Origin: Sphingomonadales bacterium
GTDB lineage: Bacteria; Pseudomonadota; Alphaproteobacteria; Sphingomonadales; Sphingomonadaceae
DNA length: 9,118 nucleotides
Assembly: GCA_020200935.1 (NCBI GenBank)
Contig: JAIVHR010000040.1
Location: 1 to 9,118, forward strand
Reading direction: 5' to 3'
In this document: positions 1 through 6,630 of the stretch, one piece after another
Numbering within the stretch: position 1 is the first letter of the stretch
Layout of the letters: each line of letters begins with the position of its first letter
Notes under the pieces: model-generated
Database searches by the model: none
What the model was told of the DNA's origin: nothing
What the model saw: the letters and a program-made list of their open reading frames with translations, nothing else
Position numbers and translations under genes: made by a program

Positions 1-1042
1 CCCCCGAACGATATTGCATGACACCGTCATCATTCTTGTCGGCGAAGGCGATCAGATCGTTCGTCTCCCAGTTGGCGAACCAACCTGGTGCCTCGGCATA
101 CGGCGTCTCGTTGACCGTCTCGACGAAATTCAGCCGCGCGAAACCGCCGACCGCGGGCGCGGTGGTGTAGAGCAGGGCGATGAAGACCAGCGCCCAGCCC
201 GCCGACTTCCTCGCCGCGCGCGCGTTGGGGACCGTGAAGAAGCGAACGATGACATGCGGCAGCCCCGCCGTCCCGACCATCAGCGCCAAGGTGATGCAGA
301 AGACATCGATCGTCGATTTGGTGCCGTCGGTATAGGCGGTGAAGCCGAGATCGGTCAGCGTCGCATCGAGCCGTTCGAGCACGAACTGGCCGCTTCCGGC
401 GACCTCGCTGCCGAGCCCGAGCTGGGGCACCGGATTGCCGGTGATCAGGAAGCTGATGAAGAAGGCCGGCACCATATAGGCGAAGATCAGCACGCAATAT
501 TGCGCGACCTGGGTATAGGTGATCCCCTTCATCCCGCCCATCACAGCATAGACGAAGACGATGCCCATGCCCGCGATCACGCCGAGATCGACCGGTACGT
601 CGAGGAAGCGCGAAAAGACGATGCCGACCCCGCGCATCTGCCCGGCGATATAGGTGAAGCTGATAAAGATCAGGCAGATCACCGCGACCACGCGCGCGGC
701 CTTCGAATAATAGCGCGTGCCGATGAAATCGGGGACCGTATACTGGCCGAATTTGCGCAGATACGGCGCGAGGAGGAGGGCGAGCAGCACATAGCCGCCG
801 GTCCAGCCCATCAGATAGACACTGCCGTCATAGCCCAGGAAGGCGATCAACCCGGCCATCGAGATGAAGCTCGCCGCACTCATCCAGTCGGCCGCCGTCG
901 CCATGCCGTTGACCACCGGGTTCACATGCCCGCCGGCGACGTAGAAGTCCGAGGTCGAGGCGGCGCGCGACCAGACCGCGATACCGATATACAGCGCGAA
1001 CGAAGCGCCGACGAAGAGGTAGATGAGAGCCTGGGTGGTCAT
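1..1042 (-). CDS. Sodium/solute symporter large subunit (SSS/SLC5 family, VC_2705-like), C-terminus off the left edge
   Basis: Inner-membrane secondary transporter that should couple sodium entry to uptake of a small solute; acetate or another carboxylate is a guess from its similarity to ActP-type permeases. The visible 347 residues contain about eight hydrophobic segments, roughly at 5-24, 46-70, 74-94, 116-143, 152-172, 180-201, 247-268 and 281-302. Family landmarks are [16 protein letters not shown] near 50-65 and [16 protein letters not shown] near 257-272. The loop after segment eight holds DKNDDG at 335-340, which resembles a calcium-binding loop. Full-length relatives are about 550 residues or more, so roughly 200 are missing here. 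The ATG at 1042 is chosen because the message reads GGGAGAGGG, five bases, then ATG. The DUF4212 gene directly upstream is the usual partner of this subfamily, which makes the assignment firm; the substrate is unknown. Confidence 0.93.
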   Translation of the reverse strand, partial: MTTQALIYLFVGASFALYIGIAVWSRAASTSDFYVAGGHVNPVVNGMATAADWMSAASFISMAGLIAFLGYDGSVYLMGWTGGYVLLALLLAPYLRKFGQYTVPDFIGTRYYSKAARVVAVICLIFISFTYIAGQMRGVGIVFSRFLDVPVDLGVIAGMGIVFVYAVMGGMKGITYTQVAQYCVLIFAYMVPAFFISFLITGNPVPQLGLGSEVAGSGQFVLERLDATLTDLGFTAYTDGTKSTIDVFCITLALMVGTAGLPHVIVRFFTVPNARAARKSAGWALVFIALLYTTAPAVGGFARLNFVETVNETPYAEAPGWFANWETNDLIAFADKNDDGVMQYRSG

Positions 1043-1044
1043 TC

Positions 1045-1229
1045 AAACCCTCTCCCGTGGGAAGAGGGATATCGAGTTCTTAGCGAGGAACGAGCTTAGA
1101 ACGAGTTGGGTGAGGGGTTCAGGCGATTCGGAAACGAAAAAACCCCTCATCCAACTCCGCCTAGATTCCCCCGGAGCAAGTCCGGGGTCAATAAGGCTCC
1201 GTAATCCTTCTCCCCTTGGGAGAAGGTTT
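1045..1229. repeat. Composite palindromic intergenic element
   Basis: Almost the whole gap between the two symporter genes is built of inverted repeats. From left to right: 1048-1068 (CCCTCTCCC against GGGAAGAGGG, one bulge); 1076-1084 with 1094-1102 (GTTCTTAGC against GCTTAGAAC, one mismatch); 1103-1119 with 1141-1157, a 17-base arm pair with a single G/A difference; 1169-1175 with 1181-1187 (CCCCGGA/TCCGGGG, loop GCAAG); and 1206-1214 with 1218-1226 (CCTTCTCCC/GGGAGAAGG, loop CTT). The two outermost hairpins resemble each other, which suggests an element with related ends. Such palindromes are typical of REP or small MITE-like repeats in alphaproteobacterial genomes. No reading frame in it looks like a protein. 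Confidence 0.75.
1048..1056 (-). promoter_or_regulatory. Ribosome binding site of the symporter large subunit, inside a hairpin
   Basis: The message strand reads GGGAGAGGG and then a five-base spacer before the ATG at 1042. These bases form one arm of the palindrome at 1048-1068 (CCCTCT, a bulged T, CCC, short loop, GGG, AGAGGG in the message). If that stem forms, the ribosome site is paired and translation would be reduced. The pairing is seen in the sequence; the regulatory effect is inference. Confidence 0.55.
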
Positions 1230-1241
1230 GGCATTGCCGCC

Positions 1242-1517
1242 CTATTCACCGTCCATCCCGTACCGCTTCTCGATTGTCCGCATCCGCCGCACATAGACGA
1301 CGATCAGCCCGATAAAGACGTAGATCGATCCCTGCTGGGCGAACCAGAAGCCGAGCGGATAGCCGCCGATCCGCCATTGATCGAGGAAATCGCGGAACAG
1401 GATCCCGCAGCCGAAGGAAACGAGGAACCAGATCGAAAGCAGGATCGCGAGCAGGCGAAGGTTGGCCCGCCAATAGCCGCGCTGGCGGTCGTCGGTCTCC
1501 TCGTCGCTGTCGACCAT
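1242..1517 (-). CDS. Sodium/solute symporter small subunit (DUF4212)
   Basis: A 91-residue membrane protein of the DUF4212 family, which is encoded immediately before VC_2705-type symporters and is thought to be their accessory subunit. Its features are an acidic, hydrophilic N-terminus (VDSDEETDD), the family signature YWRANLRL, a first membrane segment LLAILLSIWFLVSFGCGILF, the conserved linker with QWRIGGYPLGFWFAQQGS, a second segment IYVFIGLIVVYV, and a short basic tail. The ATG at 1517 is preferred because GGAGG lies four bases upstream and the length matches relatives of about 85-90 residues. An in-frame ATG at 1553 (103 residues, GAGGGG eight bases upstream, 15 bases after the preceding stop) is a real alternative. 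It probably shares a transcript with the lactonase upstream and the large subunit downstream. Confidence 0.9.
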   Translation of the reverse strand: MVDSDEETDDRQRGYWRANLRLLAILLSIWFLVSFGCGILFRDFLDQWRIGGYPLGFWFAQQGSIYVFIGLIVVYVRRMRTIEKRYGMDGE

Positions 1518-1568
1518 TTCCCCTCCCTTCGGCTCCCCATTCGTCACCGGCATGACGGGTGCCCCTCG

Positions 1569-2279
1569 TTAGGTCCGCGCGCTCCAGTAAATATCGATCG
1601 GAATCATCGCCTCGGCGAGCACGCGGCCGATCGGGACGTTCGAGAGCGGCCCGTCGGCGATCGCCTTTTCGAGCAGCTGCTTCTTCTCCGCTCCCGCCAA
1701 GGTGACGATCATCGTATGCGTATCGAGCAGCGCCGGGCGGGTCATGGTGACCCGGTCGACGGGCGCCTCCTCGGGCATCGGATCGGGCGTCACGCCGACC
1801 GCGCGGCGGGTCTTGGGCGTGTCGATCGCCGCGTCCATCTGCGCCGGGAAGATCGATGCGGTCGAGCCGTCCGCGCCGATGCCGAGCCAGACCAGATCAA
1901 CCGGCCAGGAAAAGCCCGCCAGCCGCGCATCGGCGCTCTGCCCGGCTTCCTTGGTGCTCCATTGCTGGTCATGATCGAGGATCGGCTCGACCATCGCGCC
2001 GGTCGGCCCGAGGATCCGTTCGAGCATCTCGAAATTCGAATATTCGCTGCCGGCTTCGACGATCCGCTCGTTGGTCGGGAAGACGCGCACCTTGCTCCAG
2101 TCGAAATCGCGCGTCGCGAGCTTTTCGAGGATCGGCTGCGGCGTCTGGCCGCCGGGCAGCGCCAGTTCGGCCTTGCCGTTGGTCTCGATCGCCTTTTCAA
2201 TGATGAAGCCGATATCGCCGGCAACCTCGCCGGCCATCGTCTCCAAGTCCTCGAATTCCCACCATTCGACTTCGATCAT
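1569..2279 (-). CDS. pgl: 6-phosphogluconolactonase-family protein (SOL/DevB type), divergent active-site loop
   Basis: Cytoplasmic enzyme family that hydrolyses 6-phosphogluconolactone to 6-phosphogluconate in the pentose phosphate and Entner-Doudoroff routes. The 236-residue length is normal. Visible family motifs are LALPGGQTP at 39-47 (phosphate loop), FPTNERIV at 67-74, SEYSNF at 78-83, LGIGADGSTASIFP at 132-145, a VTMTRPAL stretch near 177-184 and the C-terminal IDIYWSA. Two positions differ from the usual pattern: TDER reads TNER, and the GxGxDGHTAS histidine is serine (Ser139). Fold and family are secure, but activity on the normal lactone is less so. The ATG at 2279 has AAGG eight bases upstream and begins MIEVEWWEF; the ATG at 2297 (242 residues) has no properly spaced site. 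It is not beside zwf or edd here, so context does not confirm the pathway. Confidence 0.85.
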   Translation of the reverse strand: MIEVEWWEFEDLETMAGEVAGDIGFIIEKAIETNGKAELALPGGQTPQPILEKLATRDFDWSKVRVFPTNERIVEAGSEYSNFEMLERILGPTGAMVEPILDHDQQWSTKEAGQSADARLAGFSWPVDLVWLGIGADGSTASIFPAQMDAAIDTPKTRRAVGVTPDPMPEEAPVDRVTMTRPALLDTHTMIVTLAGAEKKQLLEKAIADGPLSNVPIGRVLAEAMIPIDIYWSART

Positions 2280-2378
2280 GAACTGCGCCTTCTTCATCCT
2301 GTGATTTTCACGCCGCTATAAAGCGTCGTCCGGCGATGACCAATGGGCCATTCCCCGGATGGGCTCGAGGCAAGGGCG

Positions 2379-3722
2379 TCAGGAGGACAATTCCGCGTCT
2401 TCAAGTCCCGCCGCAACGAGCCGTTTGCGGGTTCGTCCGCACATGCCGGTCTCGCGTTGCCAGCGATCAAGCTGTTCGCGGCACTGGTCGAGGCTGGCCC
2501 GGCAGTCGGCCTCGGTCGACAGATCCCGCATTTCCCAGGGATCGTTCTCGAGATCGAACAGGAATTCCTCGGTCGGATCGGTCGCGCTGACGATGCGAAA
2601 ATATTTCCACTTCTCGGTGCGGAGGGCCGAACAGAATTTGCCGTGATGCGCACCGAAGACCTCCGACACCTCGAAGGCCGGTCCTTCGTGCAGTGGATCT
2701 CGCATTACGGGCAACAGCGACCGACCTTGAACTTCCGGCGCCGGCGGGAGCCCCAGCCGGTCGAGCAAGGTAGGCATCATGTCGATTGTGTTGGACAGCT
2801 GGGCGCGACGCTCGCCGCCACGCTCTGCGCCCGGAAGGCGCCAGATGAAGGGCACGCGAATGACGGCCTCGTATCCTATGGCTTCCTTGGTCCAGGTGCC
2901 GTGCTCGCCCATCAGTTCGCCGTGATCGGAAAGGAAGACGATCACGGTGCGATCGATGAGCGCGAGCTCCTCGAGCCGATCGAGCACCCGACCGATATTG
3001 AAATCGATCTGCGAAATCAGGCCGTAATAGGCTGCCAGTGTTATGGCCGGCTCGGGATATATCCCCGCCCACTTTCGCGTCGCGAAATCGAGCGGTGAGG
3101 GCATCCGGTTGGCCGCATATTGATGGTTCGGCGGTTGCGAAATCCCTGCCGGATCATATTGGCTTGCCCAGGGCTCCGACGGTCGGATTGGCTGGTGGGG
3201 GCCGAAATGCGAAGAGAATACGCAGAACGGCCGATCGGCGTGCTCTTCGATGAAACTGATCGTGTCGCCGGCCACCACGCCGGCCGAATGCTCTTCATTC
3301 GGTAACGGCGACCGACCGACCATGTCTTGTTGCGATGGCAGTTCCTCGAGCGGCTTGGGCCCGCTATCCACGGTATCGAAACCGAGCTTGCGTATCTTTT
3401 CGGGCATATGGTTCTTGCCGAAGAAGGCGGTCTTGTAGCCTGCGTTCCGGCAAAGAGCCGCGAGCGAATGGGCGACGTCCGGCGTGTCCTCCTGCTGATC
3501 GAACAGGCCGTGTGTGCGCGCGTGCAATCCGGTCAGCATGGACATCTTGGCCGGCCGGCACGCGCCGCTCGGCGTTATCGCGTTGTCGAAGACGATGCCT
3601 TCTGCGGCCAGCCGGTCGAGATTGGGTGTCTGAACGTCCGGATTTCCATAGCACCCCAAGGCATGAGCATTGTGCTGATCCGTCGCGAATACCAGAATGT
3701 TCAACGGTCCGGTGTCGTCCAT
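2379..3722 (-). CDS. Sulfatase of the alkaline phosphatase superfamily (S1 type), atypical C-R-P-A-K motif
   Basis: Probable hydrolase of a sulfate ester or phosphonate/phosphate monoester; substrate not identifiable. The 447 residues show the S1 layout: metal-site start ATDQHNAHALGCYGN at 13-27, the formylglycine region PSGACRPAKMSMLTG at 51-65 with candidate Cys55, FGKNHMPE at 101-108, SHFGPHQP at 171-178, second metal motif LSDHGELMGEHG at 264-275 followed by WTKEA, and the C-terminal LENDPWEMRDL. Residue 59 is lysine where the family motif C-x-P-x-R has arginine. No signal peptide is visible, so it should be cytoplasmic, as are choline sulfatases and phosphonate monoester hydrolases. The start has GAGGA seven bases upstream. 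Base composition is lower in GC than the flanking genes. No sulfatase-maturing enzyme lies in the window. Gaps of 82 and 99 bases separate it from its neighbours, so it may be transcribed alone. Confidence 0.9.
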   Translation of the reverse strand: MDDTGPLNILVFATDQHNAHALGCYGNPDVQTPNLDRLAAEGIVFDNAITPSGACRPAKMSMLTGLHARTHGLFDQQEDTPDVAHSLAALCRNAGYKTAFFGKNHMPEKIRKLGFDTVDSGPKPLEELPSQQDMVGRSPLPNEEHSAGVVAGDTISFIEEHADRPFCVFSSHFGPHQPIRPSEPWASQYDPAGISQPPNHQYAANRMPSPLDFATRKWAGIYPEPAITLAAYYGLISQIDFNIGRVLDRLEELALIDRTVIVFLSDHGELMGEHGTWTKEAIGYEAVIRVPFIWRLPGAERGGERRAQLSNTIDMMPTLLDRLGLPPAPEVQGRSLLPVMRDPLHEGPAFEVSEVFGAHHGKFCSALRTEKWKYFRIVSATDPTEEFLFDLENDPWEMRDLSTEADCRASLDQCREQLDRWQRETGMCGRTRKRLVAAGLEDAELSS

Positions 3723-3804
3723 GCTTATTCCTCGGATTGCGTTTATCTATTCAAAGCGACATTTCGGTCCGAGCCTAGCCGATAGGATCGTGCCCGCAAG
3801 CCGT

Positions 3805-5279
3805 TCAGCCCCGGGCCCATGGCCGGCGGCGCGTATCGGCAATCACCGCGCGCGCGGCGTTGCGGCCCGGCCGGCCCGTCACGCCGCCGCCCGGATGGGC
3901 GCCGGATCCGCACAGATAGAGGCCCTTCAACGGCATGCGATGGTCGGCGAGGCCGAGCAGCGGGCGCATCGCCCGCGGAAGCCCGGCGCATGCCGCTCGA
4001 CCGTGTCGAGGATCGCGTCGATCGCCGGCTGTTTGAGGGCATCCCAATCGGCGTTCGGATCGAATTGCTGGCAGAACAGGCTCGCGACATGCCGTCCGTT
4101 CGGCGCGAGGCTGTCGTCGAGCGTCGAGGGGATCAGCATCTCGACGATCGGCTCGCGGGAAAAGCCCTGTGCGCGGGTGTCCTGGAAGGCGCGGTCCATA
4201 TAATCGAGGCTCGGGCCGAGGACGATGCCGCTCGACAGATGCGACCCCGGCTCGGGCAGGCAGGTGAAGCGCGGCAAGCCGGAAAGCGCGACATTCATCC
4301 GGAAAGTGCCCGAGCCCGAGACATGGCTTTCGAGCCGGTGAGCGACGTCGTGCGGCAGCCGATCGCGCCCGACCATGTCGAACAGCAGGCGCTTGGGGTG
4401 GACGTTGCCGATGACGATGTCGGCGGCGATAGTCTCGCCCTCCGCCGTCTCGACGCCCACGGCTCGACCGCCGTCGCTCAGCACGCGGGCGATTGGTTTG
4501 TCGGTGAGGATCGTCACGCCGGCACCCTCGCAGGCGCGCGCCATCGCCTGGGTGATCGCGCCCATCCCGCCGATCGCATGGCCCCAGGCGCCCGGCTTGC
4601 CGTTTACCTCGCCGAAGACGTGATGGAGGAGGACATAGGCCGATCCCGGCGTGTCCGGGCTGTGAAAGGCGCCGACGACGCTGTCGAAGCCCAATGCCGC
4701 CTTGATCTCGTCGCTCTCGAAAAAGCCGTCGAGGAATTCGCGCGCCGAGCGGGTGAACAGGTCGATCGCGTCGCGCTGGGCTTCGAGCGGCAGCTTGAGC
4801 GTGGCGCGGCCCTGCTGGATGGCGCGGAAGAGGTCGGTGAGCCCGCCGCCGGCATTGGGCGGGATTTCGGCAGCGAGATGGCGGAGCAGCCCGGCGACGG
4901 CGTCGAGCCGGCGCTGATAGTCGGATAGGGCGGCGGCGTCGGCGGCGGAGAATTTGGCGACTTGCTCGGCTGTGTTTCCGCCCCCCATGATCAGATACCT
5001 CTCGTCATCGAAGGGGACGAAATTGTCGACCGGCCGCTCGACGATCCTCAGGCCGTGATCGTGGAGCCGCATCGCGGCGATCACCTCGGGATCGAGCAGT
5101 CCGACCGTGTAGCTCGCGGTCGAATTGCGAAAGCCGGGATGAAACTCCTCGGTCACCGCCGCGCCGCCGATTACATCGCGCGCTTCGAGGATGGTGACCA
5201 GGTACCCCGCCCGGGCGAGATAAAAGCCGCAGACGAGCCCGTTATGCCCGGCGCCGATGATGACGATCCGCTTGGCCAT
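3805..5279 (-). pseudogene. Phytoene-desaturase-like FAD oxidoreductase (COG1233/PYROXD2-like), broken by internal deletion and frameshift
   Basis: Flavin-dependent amine-oxidase-fold oxidoreductase related to carotenoid desaturases and PYROXD2; substrate unknown. The N-terminus has the FAD Rossmann motif IVIIGAGHNGLVCGFYLARAG, then [37 protein letters not shown] is the conserved central segment. The ATG at 5279 has AAAGG five bases upstream. The first frame is intact for about 435 residues up to HAPGFR (near 3977), then gives 15 unrelated residues and stops. The expected C-terminus ([26 protein letters not shown], then PGRNAAR) continues in another frame from 3966 to a stop at 3805. Relatives have about 35-40 more residues at this junction, including a GGDIFHG-like motif, absent here from all frames. 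One net loss of 3n+1 bases explains both defects. If translated, the 450-residue product lacks the C-terminal FAD contact region and is probably inactive. Confidence 0.85.
3960..3976. repeat. Perfect 7-base hairpin at the oxidoreductase deletion junction
   Basis: GCGGGCG at 3960-3966 and CGCCCGC at 3970-3976 are exact inverted copies with a three-base loop. The point where the two reading frames of the broken oxidoreductase meet lies within this palindrome. Hairpins of this kind are known to promote deletion by replication slippage, and they can also disturb sequencing. Confidence 0.6.
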
Positions 5280-5371
5280 CCGCGCCTTTAGGCCGATTTC
5301 GGACGGTCCGGCCAGAGCCTTCGTTCATTTTGCGGTAGGAACTATGCGGCTACAAGAAATGTTGCAGTTTT

Positions 5372-6145
5372 ATGGCCACGGTTCTCGACATACCGGCGCG
5401 GCGCGCGCCCTGCGATCCGGATGCGCTTCCGGCACGGCCCAGCCTTGCGCATCGCGATCCGGATGCGCTTCCGGCACGGCCCAGCCTTGGGCATCTGATC
5501 CGCGAAGGCTTCGAGGTCGTCCGCTGGAAAGCATCGCGCGGCGGCATGCCGGCGCTTGCGGCTCGGCATGACGGCGACGGCCGGCCAGTGCTGCTCGTGC
5601 CAGGCTTCTTCGCCTCCGACTCCTCGATGGCGGCGCTGCGACGGACGCTGGCGGCCTGCAACTACGCTCCCCATGGCTGGGGGCAGGGCATGAATTGGGG
5701 TGCGCGTCCGGCGAGCTTCACCCGGCTGCTCGGGCGATTGCAGATGATCTCCGAGGAGGCGAGACAGCCCGTAGCCGTCATCGGCTGGAGTATTGGCGGC
5801 GTGATGGCGCGCGAGCTCGCCAAATGCCGGCCCGATCTCGTGTCGTGCGTCGTTACCCTCGGCGCGCCCTTTTCGGGCGATCCGCGCGCCAACCGCATCT
5901 GGCGGCTCTATGAGCTGATTGCCCGTCACAAGGTCGATGCGCCGCCGATCGATTGTGCGCCCGAAGAAAAGCCCGAAGTGCCGACGATCGCCCTCTGGTC
6001 GCGCCGGGACGGCGTGATCGCCGCGGCCTGCGCGCGCGGCCTGCCCGGCGAGTGCGACCGCGCAGTCGAAGTGGGGTCGACGCATATCGGTCTGGTCTCC
6101 GCCCCGGAGGCGCTCGCCGCAACGCTCGAGGCGCTGCAGAATTAG
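5372..6145 (+). CDS. Alpha/beta hydrolase, lipase/esterase-like, with a duplicated N-terminal segment
   Basis: Probable serine hydrolase acting on an ester, of unknown substrate, 257 residues, no signal peptide, so cytoplasmic. The alpha/beta hydrolase order is visible: the strand and oxyanion-hole segment PVLLVPGFFASDSSM at 72-86, GWGQGMNWG at 102-110, the nucleophile elbow VIGWSIGGVMAREL with Ser140, the acid in LWSRRDGVI (Asp213) and the histidine in GSTHIGLV (His238). Residues 15-28 and 29-42 are a tandem copy of DPDALPARPSL plus three residues, encoded by a near-identical 42-base duplication, and this part lies before the catalytic domain. The ATG at 5372 has no good ribosome site, so the start is the least certain part. 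The gene is divergent from the broken oxidoreductase (92 bases between starts) and converges on the thioesterase. Confidence 0.85.
   Translation: MATVLDIPARRAPCDPDALPARPSLAHRDPDALPARPSLGHLIREGFEVVRWKASRGGMPALAARHDGDGRPVLLVPGFFASDSSMAALRRTLAACNYAPHGWGQGMNWGARPASFTRLLGRLQMISEEARQPVAVIGWSIGGVMARELAKCRPDLVSCVVTLGAPFSGDPRANRIWRLYELIARHKVDAPPIDCAPEEKPEVPTIALWSRRDGVIAAACARGLPGECDRAVEVGSTHIGLVSAPEALAATLEALQN
5412..5495 (+). repeat. 42-base in-frame tandem duplication within the hydrolase gene
   Basis: Unit one is 5412-5453 and unit two is 5454-5495. They differ at one base only (C at 5448, G at 5490), which changes Ala26 (GCG) to Gly40 (GGG). Being 14 codons long, the duplication keeps the reading frame. 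Near identity, including wobble bases, indicates a recent event. Confidence 0.95.
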
Positions 6146-6221
6146 TGCTCCTGCGCAGGCAGGAACCCAAGTCCGCAGGCGATGTGCTTTGCCGCCCTGG
6201 GCTCCTGCTTTCGCAGGAGCA
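6146..6221. repeat. REP-like hairpin pair between convergent genes
   Basis: Two 24-base arms, 6146-6169 and 6198-6221, are inverted copies with three mismatches. Each is also a palindrome by itself: CCTGCGCAGG at 6150-6159 in the left arm, and GCTCCTGC, loop TTTC, GCAGGAGC at 6201-6220 in the right. The arms are separated by 28 bases. This is the layout of paired REP sequences, and it occupies nearly the entire gap between two genes that end facing each other. Confidence 0.8.
6201..6220. terminator. Possible bidirectional terminator hairpin
   Basis: A perfect 8-base GC-rich stem with a TTTC loop sits 55 bases after the hydrolase stop and 3 bases beyond the thioesterase stop on the opposite strand. 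There is no clear run of U after the stem on either strand, so it is not a textbook intrinsic terminator. The role is inferred from position. Confidence 0.4.
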
Positions 6222-6223
6222 CA

Positions 6224-6619
6224 TCATGATTCCAGAAACGGCGCCGCAACTTCCTTCGGCACCCGCAGCGGTCGCCCGGTTGCCCGGTCGATCATCGCCC
6301 AGGTCGTCCGGGCGCGAATCTTCGCCTTGCCGTCCTCGCCGGCGAACTCGGCATAGCGGTTGAAGCGCGCGCCGGTCGGGCCTTCCTCGATCCATGTCGT
6401 GCCGGTCACCGTTTCGCCCTCGAACGCCGGGCGGAGATAGTCGATCTCGTGCCGAGTGACGACCCAGACATAGGCGTCGACATGCTCCGGCGCGGATACC
6501 GCGTTCCAATGCGCAACGGCGAGCTCCTGGATCCACTGCACCCAGACCGCATTGTTGACATGGCCGAGCTCGTCAATGTGCTCGGGACGGGCGGTGACGG
6601 TGTTCGAGAAGGAGGCCAT
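6224..6619 (-). CDS. Acyl-CoA thioesterase, hotdog fold (4HBT/YbgC/FadM-like)
   Basis: Small cytoplasmic thioesterase of 131 residues that should hydrolyse an acyl-CoA; the acyl chain cannot be told from sequence. The N-terminal hotdog motif is HIDELGHVNNAVWVQWIQE at 14-32, with Asp16 the likely catalytic residue, followed by VVTRHEIDYLRPAFEGETV, the typical second and third strands, and AEFAGEDGKAKIRARTTWAMID. The ATG at 6619 has no ribosome site at a workable distance. An in-frame TTG at 6628 has GGGAGAG six bases upstream and would give 134 residues (L-N-L-M start), so that start deserves consideration. The same frame stays open much further upstream, across the S9 peptidase gene, but that extension is noise. 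The gene follows the S9 peptidase by 53 bases on the same strand. Confidence 0.88.
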   Translation of the reverse strand: MASFSNTVTARPEHIDELGHVNNAVWVQWIQELAVAHWNAVSAPEHVDAYVWVVTRHEIDYLRPAFEGETVTGTTWIEEGPTGARFNRYAEFAGEDGKAKIRARTTWAMIDRATGRPLRVPKEVAAPFLES

Positions 6620-6630
6620 AAGGTTCAATA

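Noticed and set aside
14..2321. Two long plus-strand open frames (14-1099 and 1023-2321) that could look like genes
   Set aside because: They lie antisense to the symporter subunits and lactonase, are rich in Arg, Asp, Glu and His as expected of GC-rich shadow frames, and show no family motif; the second also reads straight through the palindromic repeat.
2298..2378. Terminator between the sulfatase and lactonase genes
   Set aside because: Only a four-base stem (CCAT/ATGG) could be found, without a following T run.
3723..3804. Promoter for the sulfatase in the gap before it
   Set aside because: There is a relatively A/T-rich stretch near 3740-3760, but no -35/-10 pair that I would defend.
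3819..4928. A 369-codon plus-strand open frame
   Set aside because: It is antisense to the oxidoreductase, has shadow-type composition and no recognisable motif.
5412..5495. Possible CRISPR or repeat array
   Set aside because: There are only two directly adjacent units with no spacers, inside a protein-coding frame.
5344..5571. Small plus-strand frame starting at the ATG at 5344 with AGGA just upstream
   Set aside because: The site is only three bases from the ATG, the frame overlaps the hydrolase in a different phase, and its product is low-complexity and repeats with the 42-base duplication.
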